Shown here piece after piece: positions 26,584 through 35,377 of a DNA stretch of 64,000 nucleotides (the first letter of the stretch is position 1; every line of letters starts with the position of its first letter). This DNA comes from Amycolatopsis jiangsuensis (GTDB lineage: Bacteria > Actinomycetota > Actinomycetes > Mycobacteriales > Pseudonocardiaceae). The DNA lies in assembly GCF_014204865.1 (NCBI RefSeq), contig NZ_JACHMG010000001.1:1984001-2048000 (forward strand), read 5' to 3'. The position numbers and the translations under genes are program-made. Below the pieces are notes generated by a model that was given only the letters and a program-made list of their open reading frames with translations, made no database searches and was not told the origin of the DNA.

Positions 26584-27678
26584 TCAGAGACCCCAGTCGG
26601 CGAGCACCTCCGCGGTGTCCGCGCCGGGGACCGGCGGTGACGACGGAACGTCCGCCGGAGTGCGGGAGAACCGCGGCGCGGGAGCGGGCTGGACGACGCC
26701 GTCCAGCTCCACCAGGCCGGAGCGGGCCGCGATGTGCGGATGCGCGGCGACCTCGTCCGGCGCGAGCACCGGCGTGACGCAAGCATCGGCCTCGGCGAAG
26801 AGCGCGGCCCACTCGTCCCGGGTACGGGTGAGGAAGGCACGCGTGAACGTCGCGCGCAGCACCGGCCAGCCTTCGCGGTCCAGCTGAGCCGGGAGGCCGG
26901 CCTCCGCGAGGCCGAGGCCGGCGAGAAAGGCCGCGTAGAACTGCGGCTCCAGCGCGCCGACGGCGACGTAGCGGCCGTCCGCGCACACGTACGTGTCGTA
27001 GAACGGGGCAGCACCGTCGAGGAGGTTGGTGCCGCGTTCGTCCGACCACGAGCCCACGCCGCGCAGCGCCCACATCATCTGCGCGAGCACGCCGGCGCCG
27101 TCCACCATCGCCGCGTCGACGACCTGGCCGAGGCCGGTGCGTTCCCGTTCCCACAATGCCGCAAGCACGCCGGTGAGCAGGAACATCGAGCCACCACCGA
27201 AGTCGCCGACGAGGTTCAGCGGCGGCACCGGGCGCTCACCCGCCCGCCCGATCGCGTGCAGGATGCCGGTCAGGCCGATGTAGTTGATGTCGTGCCCGGC
27301 GCGCTGCGCCAGCGGCCCGTCCTGGCCCCAGCCGGTCATCCGGCCGTAGACCAGCCGCCGGTTGCGCTCGTGACACTCCGCCGGGCCGACCCCGAGGCGC
27401 TCCGCGACACCCGGGCGCAGGCCTTCGACCAGCACGTCGGCCTTGCCCGCCAGCCGTAGCACGAGGTCACGGCCGTCCGCGGCCTTCAGGTCCGCCGCCA
27501 CCGACCGGCGCCCGCGCAGCAGCGGATCGGGCCGCCCGCCGGTGAGGTCCAGTGAGCCGGACGGGCGTTCCACCCGCACGACGTCCGCGCCGAGGTCGGC
27601 CAGCACCATGCACGCGTGCGGACCCGGCCCGATCCCCGCCAGCTCCACGACCTTCAGCCCCGCCAACGGTCCCGGCAC
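26584..27678 (-). CDS. CaiB/BaiF CoA-transferase family, alpha-methylacyl-CoA racemase type
   Basis: This 364-residue protein starts [20 protein letters not shown], the class III CoA-transferase opening. The racemase-specific residues are present: His in [12 protein letters not shown] and Asp in [11 protein letters not shown]. This fits alpha-methylacyl-CoA racemases such as mycobacterial MCR, which epimerise branched-chain or steroid side-chain acyl-CoAs. No sterol catabolic cluster is nearby, so the pathway is open. Confidence 0.92.
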   Translation of the reverse strand: MPGPLAGLKVVELAGIGPGPHACMVLADLGADVVRVERPSGSLDLTGGRPDPLLRGRRSVAADLKAADGRDLVLRLAGKADVLVEGLRPGVAERLGVGPAECHERNRRLVYGRMTGWGQDGPLAQRAGHDINYIGLTGILHAIGRAGERPVPPLNLVGDFGGGSMFLLTGVLAALWERERTGLGQVVDAAMVDGAGVLAQMMWALRGVGSWSDERGTNLLDGAAPFYDTYVCADGRYVAVGALEPQFYAAFLAGLGLAEAGLPAQLDREGWPVLRATFTRAFLTRTRDEWAALFAEADACVTPVLAPDEVAAHPHIAARSGLVELDGVVQPAPAPRFSRTPADVPSSPPVPGADTAEVLADWGL

Positions 27679-27888
27679 GCGCCCTCCTCGGTTCGGTTCT
27701 CCTGGACTGCGAACCGACCCTACCGGCCGGGCCGCGCGACGTGGGTTACCTCGTCCGTACCGCGGCCCCCGCCGCGACCACGATGCTCATCCCCCGATCT
27801 GGTGACCCCATGTCTCGCCACCGAGCCGCGCGGGTACCCGAGTGATATCCAGTCCGCGACGATCACGAACGAATCAAGGGAGCGAATC

Positions 27889-28113
27889 GTGAGCTTTTTC
27901 GACCAAGCCAAGGACAAGATCCAGGAATTCGCGGGGAAGAACCCGGACAAGGTCGGCCAGGGAGTCGACAAGGCCGCCGATTTCGCCGACGAAAAGACCG
28001 GCGGCAAGCACGGCGACCAGATCCGCCAGGGCGCGGACAAGCTGAAGGACCGGTTCGGCGGCGAGCAGCAGGGCGGCGGACCGCAGCCCGGCGGCGACCA
28101 GGGCGGCCAGTAA
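27889..28113 (+). CDS. MT0933/Rv0909-type small antitoxin-like protein
   Basis: This 74-residue hydrophilic protein is from a GTG behind AAGGGAG. The sequence SFFDQAKDKIQEFAGKNPDK and GQGVDKAADFADEKTGGKHG, with the Gly/Gln-rich tail GGEQQGGGPQP, is the MT0933-antitoxin family pattern. The family was named from M. tuberculosis Rv0909, but no toxin gene (Rv0910-like) is adjacent here. It may therefore act in another way, for example as a CsbD-like stress protein. Confidence 0.85.
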   Translation: MSFFDQAKDKIQEFAGKNPDKVGQGVDKAADFADEKTGGKHGDQIRQGADKLKDRFGGEQQGGGPQPGGDQGGQ

Positions 28114-28136
28114 CCCGTCCTTCCCGCGGACTGTCC

Positions 28137-28171
28137 CCTCGGTCCGGGCCGTATTCCGGTCCGGGCCGAGG
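28137..28171. terminator. Terminator hairpin after the MT0933-like gene
   Basis: The arms CCTCGGTCCGG (28137-28147) and CCGGGCCGAGG (28161-28171) pair fully in RNA with one G-U wobble and a 13-base loop. The hairpin begins 24 bases after the stop of the MT0933-like gene. Confidence 0.7.
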
Positions 28172-28224
28172 CAGGGCCGGCGAAGAACCGGGTGCGACCA
28201 GGACTGGAAACCGGCGTGAATGCG

Positions 28225-28375
28225 GTGGTGCGCACCCAGGGTGAACGCAGTCGGCCGACGCGGCAGTGGCGAGCAAACGCCGTGGCGGCGAAAGCCCATG
28301 ACAAACGAGAACAGCGGCGAACCAGAACAGTGGCGGACGAAAGCCGTGGCGGCCCGAACGGCCCGGAATCGGCGG
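28225..28375. repeat. Degenerate ~17-bp repeat tract in the 28.1-28.5 kb gap
   Basis: GCAGTGGCGAGCAAACGC, CAGCGGCGAACCAGAA, CAGTGGCGGACGAAAGC and CGTGGCGGC segments follow one another at about 16-21 bases. No gene is supported in the 379-base gap between the MT0933-like gene and the methyltransferase. The pattern is weaker than the other arrays. Confidence 0.45.
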
Positions 28376-28492
28376 GCGCCAATTCCGCCCGCGTGGTCCG
28401 CAGCGTCGGCCGCCTGTTTGTCGCCGCGCCGGGAGCCGGGTGTCCGGTGGCCGATCGTCCACCGGGCCCGGCGAACCCGGCCGCGTCGGGGG

Positions 28493-29137
28493 TCAGCCGG
28501 GTTTGCGGGCGGAGATCAGCAGGTGCTCCTCCGCCTCGGCGCCCGGCTGGTCGGGCGCGAACGTCTCCGAGCGTGTCTCGGTCACGACCAGGCCGGCCGC
28601 CCGTACTCGCTCGAGCAGTGCTCCGGCGGAGAAGCTGGTCACGTGGATCCGGTGTCCGAGAAACTCGACCGGCACGTCCTCCACGTCGGAAGGCACTGTC
28701 ACGAGGGCCAGCCGGCCACCGGGAGCGAGCCACCCCGCGATGTCCGCGAGCGCAGCTTCGGTGTCCGCGCGAGGCATCTGAAGGAAAGGGAAGAACGCGC
28801 AGACCGCGTCCCAGCTCGACGGTTCCGAATGCCATTGCCGCAGGTCGGTGTGCACGAAATCGGCGTCGGGGACCTGTTCGCGGGCGATCCGGACCATCTC
28901 CGCGGACACGTCGAGACCGGTCACCCGGTGCCCCGCCGCGGCGAGGTCCGCGGCGACCGGACGGCCGGTTCCGCTGCCCAGGTCGAGCACCCGCGAGCCG
29001 GGCGGCAGCACCTCGATCAGGTCGCGGACCGCCGCGTTCACCATCGGCGGACGGCCGAACGCCTCCTCGTAGCCGGCGCCGATCGCGTCGAACAGTTCGG
29101 CCGCACCGCCTTTCCGGGCCGGGTCGGTTCCGGTCAT
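28493..29137 (-). CDS. Class I SAM-dependent methyltransferase
   Basis: This 214-residue protein has SAM motif I VLDLGSGTGRPVAADLA and motif II VTGLDVSAEM. DFVHTDLRQW fits motif III, and WLAPGGRLALVTVPSD the post-motif strand. The N-terminal helix (AAELFDAIGAGYEEAFG) is typical of Methyltransf_25 proteins. The ATG at 29137 was chosen as the start of the conserved part. The neighbours do not reveal the substrate. Confidence 0.9.
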   Translation of the reverse strand: MTGTDPARKGGAAELFDAIGAGYEEAFGRPPMVNAAVRDLIEVLPPGSRVLDLGSGTGRPVAADLAAAGHRVTGLDVSAEMVRIAREQVPDADFVHTDLRQWHSEPSSWDAVCAFFPFLQMPRADTEAALADIAGWLAPGGRLALVTVPSDVEDVPVEFLGHRIHVTSFSAGALLERVRAAGLVVTETRSETFAPDQPGAEAEEHLLISARKPG

Positions 29138-29261
29138 CGTGGACTCCCCTCCTCGTCGGCGGGAATCACGGTATCCCGGCCAGCGCCCGTGTACGTGCTC
29201 GATGGGGAGATTCCTTGGCGCTGGGCTGACGACAGTCGTACGGGCGGCCGGTGTTTCCGGG

Positions 29262-30161
29262 TCACGTCCCCACTGCGGCCCGATAGGTGGCCGCGGCGAC
29301 CACCAGGTCCTCCCACGACATTCCGACGCTCTTGAACAGCCGTGGCCCGGGTCCGGGCACGGCCCGCCCGCAAACCAGGTCGGCGAGCGGTACCAGGTCC
29401 TCCTCGGCGAGCGCGCCGGAGCGCACGGCCTGCACCACGTCACCGGCTTCCCGGAGCCCGGCAGCGATCGCCTCGACGACCACAGTGGACCGTGCGACCG
29501 TCGTGTCGTCGACCTCACGGGCTTCCGGCTCGTGGGAGCCGACCGCGACCACCGTGGCGTGCTCCGGGAGGGCCGCGCCGTCGAACAGCGGCGCCCGGGC
29601 CGTCGTACAGCAGGCGACGAGGTCCGCGTCCGCGACATCCGCCGGCGTCCCCGCCCGAGCGGACAACTCGGCGTACTGCGCGACGAAAGCCTGCGTGCGC
29701 GCCGGATCCCGGCCGACCACGACCAAGTCCCGCACCGGCCGCACGGCGCGCAACGCGGCCACGTGGCTGTGCGCCTGCGGACCGGTGCCGAACACCACGA
29801 GCCGGGACGCTTCGGGCTCGGCCAGCGCGGCGGCCGCCACCGCGGACACCGCGGCCGTGCGCACCGAGGTGATCGCGACGCCGTCCAGCACCGCCAACGG
29901 GCTCAGCGTCGGCTCGTCGAGCAGCAGGTAGTGGCCTTGGATACGGGGCAGTCCCCGTTCCGCGTTCCCCGGCGCGACGGACGCGACCTTGACGCCGGTG
30001 AACCCGCCCCAGGAAGCAGGCATGAGCAGCAGCTGCCCGGCGGGCACCGGCACCACCGACCGGGCCGGGTCCGCGTCCGGATCGAGCCCGCCGGCCAGCG
30101 CCGTCCGCAGTGCTTCGATGGCTTGGTGCACAGTGGGTTTCGCGTCAAGCAGGACCTTCAC
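29262..30161 (-). CDS. Ornithine cyclodeaminase / mu-crystallin family protein
   Basis: This 299-residue protein has the family core. GFTGVKVASVAPGN contains the substrate-contacting Lys, TSVRTAAVSAVAAAALA follows, and the Rossmann motif is VVFGTGPQAHSH. ATVVAVGSHEPEAREVDD is also characteristic. Family activities include ornithine cyclodeamination and NAD(P)H-dependent reduction of cyclic imines (proline/pipecolate formation). It is divergent from a GntR regulator and MFS transporter, suggesting an amino-acid-type metabolite. Confidence 0.92.
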   Translation of the reverse strand: MKVLLDAKPTVHQAIEALRTALAGGLDPDADPARSVVPVPAGQLLLMPASWGGFTGVKVASVAPGNAERGLPRIQGHYLLLDEPTLSPLAVLDGVAITSVRTAAVSAVAAAALAEPEASRLVVFGTGPQAHSHVAALRAVRPVRDLVVVGRDPARTQAFVAQYAELSARAGTPADVADADLVACCTTARAPLFDGAALPEHATVVAVGSHEPEAREVDDTTVARSTVVVEAIAAGLREAGDVVQAVRSGALAEEDLVPLADLVCGRAVPGPGPRLFKSVGMSWEDLVVAAATYRAAVGT

Positions 30162-30292
30162 AGCCGCGATCCTGCCCGGAAGGAGCCACCCGGATCAAGG
30201 AAGCACCGCGAGGCACGTCCGGCCACCGCGGTGATCCTGGGCACCACCGCGGGTGCTCCGTCCACAGTGGTCGCTTCGATCAGCCCGCCGGG

Positions 30293-30388
30293 GAATCGGT
30301 GCCGGAGCGCTTCGACGCTGGAAGGTTTCGGCGGCGGAAAGTTTCCGCGGCCGAGCGTTTCGGCGCCGGAGAGTCCCGCGCGAAAGCC
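30293..30388. repeat. 16-bp tandem repeat, 6 units
   Basis: Six consecutive 16-base units fit the pattern GTTTCGGCGCCGGAGA, starting at 30293, 30309, 30325, 30341, 30357 and 30373. The third and fifth are the best matches and the outer ones are degenerate. The array lies in the 314-base gap between the ornithine cyclodeaminase-like and GntR genes. Sixteen is not a multiple of three, so a coding origin is unlikely. Confidence 0.75.
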
Positions 30389-30450
30389 GCCGTCCACCGG
30401 GGCCCGACCGGGGTCGGTGCAGCGCAGGTCACAGTCGCTTAGATACAAGC

Positions 30451-30472
30451 TGAGATGCATGCTAGCGTCTCA
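30451..30472. promoter_or_regulatory. GntR operator TGAGA-N12-TCTCA
   Basis: The arms TGAGA (30451-30455) and TCTCA (30468-30472) are perfectly inverted, and the interior TGCATGCTAGCG is also partly symmetric. The site ends 3 bases before the chosen GTG of the GntR gene and lies immediately behind TAGATAC, a possible -10 element. Autorepression is likely. Confidence 0.6.
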
Positions 30473-30475
30473 GAG

Positions 30476-31126
30476 GTGAACGCAGCCCAGCAGCGCGTGC
30501 CCGGCGCCGCCGACCGTGCCTACGAACTGACCAAGGAGCTCGTGCTCTCCGGCGAACTGCCCGGCGGACATCTGTTCAGCGAAGGCGAGATCGCCGAACG
30601 CCTCGGGGTCAGCCGGACCCCGGTGCGCGAGGCGTTCCTGCGGCTGCAGGTGGAAGGCCTGCTCAACCTGATCCCGAAACGCGGCGCCGTGGTGGTCCCG
30701 GTGCCGCCGGGCGAGGCCGAGGACGTGCTGGACGCCCGGGAGGCGGTGGAGGCCTCCGCCGTGCGGCGGCTGGCTCGCCGTCCGGAGCTGATCCCCGACA
30801 CGCTCGGGCAGCTGAGCCGGGTCCTCGACACCCAGCGGGCGCACGCCGAGTCCGGCGCCCTGCATGCCTTCGCCGAAGCCGACGAGCTCTTCCACCGCAC
30901 GATCGTGGCCGCCGGCGGGAACGCGCTGCTGCTCGACTTCTACGCCACGCTCGCCGATCGCCAGCGCCGGATGAACGTGCACGCGCTCAGCCCCATCCGG
31001 GCCCAGCTGCCGGACATCGTCGGCGAACACGAGCGGTTGCTGAGCATCATCGCCGCGGCGGAGACCGAGGCGGACGCGTTCGCGCCGGCGCTGCGTGCCC
31101 ATCTGGACCGGGTGCACCGCCGATGA
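30476..31126 (+). CDS. GntR family regulator, FCD domain
   Basis: This 216-residue protein has a winged helix-turn-helix at residues of about 10-70 (SEGEIAERLGVSRTPVREAF, then LLNLIPKRGAVVVPV) and an FCD effector domain. The FCD metal-site residues Asp, His and His are visible in the EADELFHRTIV and VGEHERLLSII segments. The GTG at 30476 is preferred over an ATG at 30455 that lies inside the operator. The message would be nearly leaderless. It overlaps the MFS gene at ATGA. Confidence 0.9.
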   Translation: MNAAQQRVPGAADRAYELTKELVLSGELPGGHLFSEGEIAERLGVSRTPVREAFLRLQVEGLLNLIPKRGAVVVPVPPGEAEDVLDAREAVEASAVRRLARRPELIPDTLGQLSRVLDTQRAHAESGALHAFAEADELFHRTIVAAGGNALLLDFYATLADRQRRMNVHALSPIRAQLPDIVGEHERLLSIIAAAETEADAFAPALRAHLDRVHRR

Positions 31127-32343
31127 CCACGACCGCGTACCGCTCCCCCGCCACCGTCGCCCGCACCGCCTGGTTCCCGGCCGCCGCCGCGGTGTTCGTG
31201 TGCGGCTGGGGCGGCAACCAGTTCACCCCGCTGCTCGTGATGTACCAGGCCGCGGGCTATTCCGCGTTCACCGTCGACACGCTGCTGGGCGCCTACGTGG
31301 TCGGTCTCGTGCCCGGCCTGCTGCTGTCCGGGGCGCTGTCCGCGCGGTTCGGCCGCCGGCCGGTGATGCTGGCCGGCACCGTGTTCTCGCTCGTGGCGAG
31401 CGCCCTGATCGCGCTCGGCCCGCTCGGCGTCGCGTGGATCGCCGCCGGCCGGTTTCTCACCGGGGTGGCGGTGGCGGTCGCGATGGCTGTCGGCTCGACC
31501 TGGATCAAGGAGCAGGCCGACCTCGATCCGCACGCGGCCGGCGACCTCGGCACCCGCCGCGCCGCGCTGTGCCTGACGCTCGGGCTCGGTGTCGGCCCGG
31601 GCGTCGCGGGTGTGCTGGCCCAGTGGGGCCCGTGGCCGATGGTCCTGCCCTACCTCGTCCACATCGGACTCACCCTGATCGCCCTGCCGATCGCCGCCCG
31701 CGGCGTGGAGACCGTCGATCCGGCCACGCACCGGGCGCCGGTGCGGCGCGGACTGCCCGGCACCACGCGGCATCCGCGCTTCCGGCGGGTGATCGTGCCG
31801 ATGGCGCCGTGGATCTTCGGCTCGTGCGGCGTGGCGTACGCGATCATGCCGCAGCTCGTGCACGACCGTCTCGGCTCGTGGTCACTCGGCTACTCGACCC
31901 TGCTGACGGTGTGCGCGATCGGGGCCGGCGTGGGCATTCAGCCGATCGCGAAACGAGTCGACCGGGCGAACAGCGCGCGGGCCGTGCTCACCGGCATGAC
32001 CGTACTGTGCGCCGGGCTGGTGCTGAGCGCCGTGGCGGCCGCGGCACGTTCGCCGTGGCTCGCCCTGGCCACCGCACTCGTCCTGGGCACCGCCTACGGC
32101 ATCGTCGTGGTGTCCGGGCTGCTGGAACTGCAGCGGCTCGCCCGTCCGGAGGAAATCGCGGAGCTGACCGGTGTCTACTACGCGCTGGCCTACCTCGGGT
32201 TCCTCCTGCCCTCGGCGCTGGCCGCACTGAGCGGAGTGGCCGGATATCCCCTGCTGCTGGGCTGCCTCGCCGCGCTCGCGCTGGCCGGCACGCTCGTGGT
32301 CGCCCGGCACTCACGCCGGCACCTGCCCGATCCCGGGCGGTGA
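31123..32343 (+). CDS. MFS transporter
   Basis: This 406-residue protein has about twelve hydrophobic helices. The motif-A-like loop between helices 2 and 3 is GALSARFGRRPVMLAGTVFS. The N-terminus TAWFPAAAAVFVCGWGGNQF and the second-half helices fit the drug/metabolite MFS group. Its ATG overlaps the GntR stop (ATGA), so the regulator and transporter form one operon. The substrate may match the ornithine-cyclodeaminase-like enzyme divergent from it. Confidence 0.9.
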   Translation: MTTTAYRSPATVARTAWFPAAAAVFVCGWGGNQFTPLLVMYQAAGYSAFTVDTLLGAYVVGLVPGLLLSGALSARFGRRPVMLAGTVFSLVASALIALGPLGVAWIAAGRFLTGVAVAVAMAVGSTWIKEQADLDPHAAGDLGTRRAALCLTLGLGVGPGVAGVLAQWGPWPMVLPYLVHIGLTLIALPIAARGVETVDPATHRAPVRRGLPGTTRHPRFRRVIVPMAPWIFGSCGVAYAIMPQLVHDRLGSWSLGYSTLLTVCAIGAGVGIQPIAKRVDRANSARAVLTGMTVLCAGLVLSAVAAAARSPWLALATALVLGTAYGIVVVSGLLELQRLARPEEIAELTGVYYALAYLGFLLPSALAALSGVAGYPLLLGCLAALALAGTLVVARHSRRHLPDPGR

Positions 32344-32364
32344 TGGAACCTCTTGACGGGGGTT

Positions 32365-33429
32365 TCACGGCGCGCTGGTCGCCGCGGCATGGCAGGCGCC
32401 GAAACCTTCCGCCCGCACCGCGATCCGGCCCGATTCGACACGGATCGCGGTTTCCGTCGCATCGCTCACCGCCGAGACGCCCGCAGCGGACGCGATCGTT
32501 CCCGCCTCGTCCACGATCACCCGCAGCCGCGGCCACGCGGACTCGGGACAGGACTGCCGGAGCAGGCCACGCAGGTCGGCCAGCACCAGCGTCACCAGCG
32601 GGGTCAGCTCGGCCGGCTGCCCGGTGACCACGACCAGCGTCACCTCGTCGGTCGTGAACGCGGCGCGCACGGCCTCTTCGATCGCCGACAGCCGGTGCAA
32701 GCCGAGCACCGCCACCACTCCGTCACCGTCGAGCCGGGCCGGCCGGGCACGCAGAGCGTCGAACGCCTCCGGTGGCGCCCACGGCTCCCCGGCGGCACGC
32801 GCCTGCGGCACGATCGGCGGCGTGGGCCAGGTGTCGTCAAACCGGAGCAGCGGCAGCGATTCGCACGCACGCACCACGTTGAACGGTTCCCCGAAGCCCG
32901 GTGCGGCGGCCGCGAGCTGGCTCGCCCCGTGCAGCATCGTGAACGCCGCCTCGGCCACGCGGACGAGCCGCCCGTTCTCCTGTTCCGGCCGCGAGAGCCG
33001 TTCCAGAGCCAGTCCGAACACGATCGCGTCGAACCGCAGCAGCTGGGCGTAGGGCCGGTGGGTCAGCTCCTCGGCGAGGATTTCCGGCAGCAGGTCCACG
33101 CCGAGGCGCGCACCGGGGTCGGACGCCAGCGGCAGCCGCGCCACCCACGCGCGAGCCAAAGCGCCCAGCGCGTCGCCGGCAGTCAGCACTGAGCGCGTGC
33201 TCGACGGTCCGTCGGCGAACCCTTCCGCCTCCCGTGCCAGCACGGCGAAGTAGAGCGCCCGCTTGCCCGGGAAGTTGGAGTACACCGCCCCCCGGGTGAG
33301 CTCGGCACGTTCGGCGATCACGTCGATCTTCGCCTCGCGGAACCCCCGTTCGGTGAACTCCGCCCGCGCGGCGTCGAGCACCTTCGCACGGTTGCGTTCC
33401 TGCGTCTCCGCCCTGCTCAGCCGGGCCAT
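32365..33429 (-). CDS. TetR family regulator with extended C-terminal domain
   Basis: This 354-residue protein has a normal TetR head (RAKVLDAARAEFTERGFREA, then ELTRGAVYSNFPGKRALYF). The TetR body is followed by about 150 extra residues. The extension contains GDGVVAVLGLHRLSAIEEAV, DEVTLVVVTGQPAELTPLVT and ESAWPRLRVIVDEAG, which look like an alpha/beta domain and not low-complexity sequence. It is divergent from a P450 gene with a GATGA-N2-TCATC inverted repeat between them. It is likely the P450 repressor, and the added domain may sense or process a ligand. Confidence 0.88.
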   Translation of the reverse strand: MARLSRAETQERNRAKVLDAARAEFTERGFREAKIDVIAERAELTRGAVYSNFPGKRALYFAVLAREAEGFADGPSSTRSVLTAGDALGALARAWVARLPLASDPGARLGVDLLPEILAEELTHRPYAQLLRFDAIVFGLALERLSRPEQENGRLVRVAEAAFTMLHGASQLAAAAPGFGEPFNVVRACESLPLLRFDDTWPTPPIVPQARAAGEPWAPPEAFDALRARPARLDGDGVVAVLGLHRLSAIEEAVRAAFTTDEVTLVVVTGQPAELTPLVTLVLADLRGLLRQSCPESAWPRLRVIVDEAGTIASAAGVSAVSDATETAIRVESGRIAVRAEGFGACHAAATSAP

Positions 33430-33478
33430 GGTGGGTCCTCCGTTCCGCTCTCCGCCACGGTATCTTCCGCGGGTATAT

Positions 33479-33490
33479 GATGAGATCATC
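33479..33490. promoter_or_regulatory. Putative TetR operator GATGA-N2-TCATC
   Basis: This perfect 5-base inverted repeat with a 2-base spacer lies between the divergent TetR and P450 genes, 34 bases upstream of the P450 ATG. It lies directly behind GGTATAT, a possible -10 element. Confidence 0.5.
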
Positions 33491-33523
33491 TGAACTGACC
33501 ATCCCGATGCCAGGGAGATCGCC

Positions 33524-34672
33524 ATGCCTGCCGTTCTCGAACTCGATCTGTCCGATCCCACACTGGTCACCGACCCGTTCGCCGCCTACGGCGTCGCGCG
33601 GGAGCGGGGCCCGGTCGCGAGACTCGCGGGGCCCGGCTTCGGCCCGCTGTGGGTGCTGACGCGACACGCCGAGGCCCGCGCGATGCTCACCGACCCGCGC
33701 TTCGTGCTCGGCGAAGGCACCTACCAGGCGCTCGAAGTGCCCGAGCACTGCCGCCCGTATCTGCGCACCATGCAGGAAATGGACGGCGAACCACACGCTC
33801 GCCTCCGCCGGCTGACCACGCCGGCGTTCGCCGCCCGCCGGGCGCTGGAGTTCCGGCCGCGGATCGAACGCGCCGTGGCTCTGCTGCTCGACCAGCTCCC
33901 CACGCGAGAGCCGTTCGACCTGCTCACCACCTTTGCCCAGCCGTTGCCGATGGAGGTCATCTGCGAGCTGGTCGGCGTGCGGCAGGCCGACCGGCCACGC
34001 TGGCACGAATACGGCGCGAACGTGGTCCGCGGTTCCGGTGCGGGGTTCGCCGCCGCGGTTCCGGGCATCATCGACGGCGCACGAGACCTCGTCGCCCAGC
34101 CGGAGAGCGACCTGCTCCGCCGGCTCACCGGCGACGCCGGGCTCAGCGAGCAGGAAGCCGTCGCCCTCGTCTGGCAGCTCGTGCTCGCCGGGCAGACGCC
34201 GGCGAACTTCCTCGCCAACGCCGTCGATGCGCTGCTTTCGCACCCGGATCAGCTGGCCCTGCTGCGTGCGGAACCCCGGCGCTGGCCCAACGCGGTCGAC
34301 GAGCTGATGCGCTGGTGCGGTTCGCAGCTGCTGACGATTCCCCGGCGCGCGACCGAAGACGTCGAGCTGTCCGGGGTCCTCGTCCGCGAAGGCGACCAGG
34401 TGACGGCGTCGATCGCCGCGGCGAACCGGGACCCGCGGGTGTTCGCCGAGCCGGATCGGCTCGACGTCCGCCGGGCCGCGGGAGCCCACCTCGGATTCGC
34501 TGCCGGACCGCACTTCTGCCTCGGCGCTTCGTTCGCGCGCGTCCAGATCGAGGTGGCGCTCGCCGCGCTGTTCGAGCGGTTCCCCGCCCTGCGCGTGCTC
34601 GAGGCGCCGCGGGTACCGGACCCGGGCACCTGGCGGCTGGCTTCCCTGCGGGTGGCGCCCTCGATCGAGTGA
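33524..34672 (+). CDS. Cytochrome P450 with atypical I-helix
   Basis: This 382-residue P450 has an ExxR motif (ELMR) and the heme loop FAAGPHFCLGASFAR with the cysteine ligand. The I-helix reads LVLAGQTPANFL at about residue 222, where most P450s have AGxE/DT. Both the acidic residue and the conserved Thr of the oxygen-activation pair appear replaced. Such changes occur in P450s that rely on substrate hydroxyls or use unusual chemistry. It is controlled, by position, by the divergent TetR protein. The substrate is unknown. Confidence 0.93.
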   Translation: MPAVLELDLSDPTLVTDPFAAYGVARERGPVARLAGPGFGPLWVLTRHAEARAMLTDPRFVLGEGTYQALEVPEHCRPYLRTMQEMDGEPHARLRRLTTPAFAARRALEFRPRIERAVALLLDQLPTREPFDLLTTFAQPLPMEVICELVGVRQADRPRWHEYGANVVRGSGAGFAAAVPGIIDGARDLVAQPESDLLRRLTGDAGLSEQEAVALVWQLVLAGQTPANFLANAVDALLSHPDQLALLRAEPRRWPNAVDELMRWCGSQLLTIPRRATEDVELSGVLVREGDQVTASIAAANRDPRVFAEPDRLDVRRAAGAHLGFAAGPHFCLGASFARVQIEVALAALFERFPALRVLEAPRVPDPGTWRLASLRVAPSIE

Positions 34673-34739
34673 CGTCCCGGCGGGAGCGCCCCGGCGCCGC
34701 TAGCGTCCCCGGAGTCGGCACCCTGTCCGGGAGGTACGC

Positions 34740-35333
34740 ATGTCCGCAACCCCGACCACGCCGGTCCGCGGGCCGGCCGTGCTGGATCCCCGGCGGATCT
34801 GGCCGCTGGTCGCCGTGCGCGGCGCGCTGGCGGTGGTGTTCGGTGTGCTGGCCCTCGTCCGGCCCGGGGTCACGGTGCTGGCCCTCGCCGTCCTGTTCGG
34901 GATCTACGCGCTGGTCGACGCGGTCGGCGCGCTCGTGCAGGCGTTCCGGCCGGGCGACGGCGCACACCGGTTCGCCTACGGAGTGCTGGGCGTGCTCGGG
35001 CTCGTCGCCGGCGTGCTGGTGCTGGCCTGGCCCACGGTCACCGTGCTGGTGCTCGCGACGCTGGCCGGTGCGTGGGCGGTGGTCACCGGCGTCGCGGAAA
35101 TCGCGGCGGCGATCCGGCTGCGCAAGCAGATCACCGGCGAAGCAGTGCTCATCGTGGCCGGCCTCGTGTCGGTCGCCGCCGGGATACTGGTGCTGATCCA
35201 CCCGATCGCCGGGGCGTTCGGCATCGCGATCGTGATCGGCGTGGCCGCGTTGCTGTACGGGATCGCGCTCGTGCTGCTGGCGTTCCGGCTGCGCCGGCTC
35301 GCGAAATCCGAGCCAGCGCGGCAGCGCCGATAG
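34740..35333 (+). CDS. HdeD family (DUF308) membrane protein
   Basis: This 197-residue protein has six hydrophobic helices arranged as three repeats. Each has the DUF308 pattern of a helix, GV(L/A), and a short polar turn, as in RGALAVVFGVLALVRPGVTV, LGLVAGVLVLAWPTVTVLVL and SVAAGILVLIHPIAGAF. HdeD proteins are linked to acid resistance in enterobacteria; in actinomycetes the role is unknown. A Shine-Dalgarno GGGAGGT precedes the ATG. The DUF6069 membrane protein starts 45 bases downstream. Confidence 0.9.
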   Translation: MSATPTTPVRGPAVLDPRRIWPLVAVRGALAVVFGVLALVRPGVTVLALAVLFGIYALVDAVGALVQAFRPGDGAHRFAYGVLGVLGLVAGVLVLAWPTVTVLVLATLAGAWAVVTGVAEIAAAIRLRKQITGEAVLIVAGLVSVAAGILVLIHPIAGAFGIAIVIGVAALLYGIALVLLAFRLRRLAKSEPARQRR

Positions 35334-35377
35334 CGCGACAATCGGAGCACGACCACCCGGCGGCGAAGGGATCGGTG

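Noticed and set aside
27889..28113. Toxin-antitoxin pair
   Set aside because: The MT0933-like protein has no adjacent toxin-like gene; the next gene is a methyltransferase on the other strand almost 400 bases away.
25363..34672. Secondary-metabolite gene cluster suggested by two P450s, a methyltransferase and transporters
   Set aside because: There is no core synthase (PKS, NRPS, terpene cyclase or RiPP precursor), and each enzyme pairs with its own local regulator.
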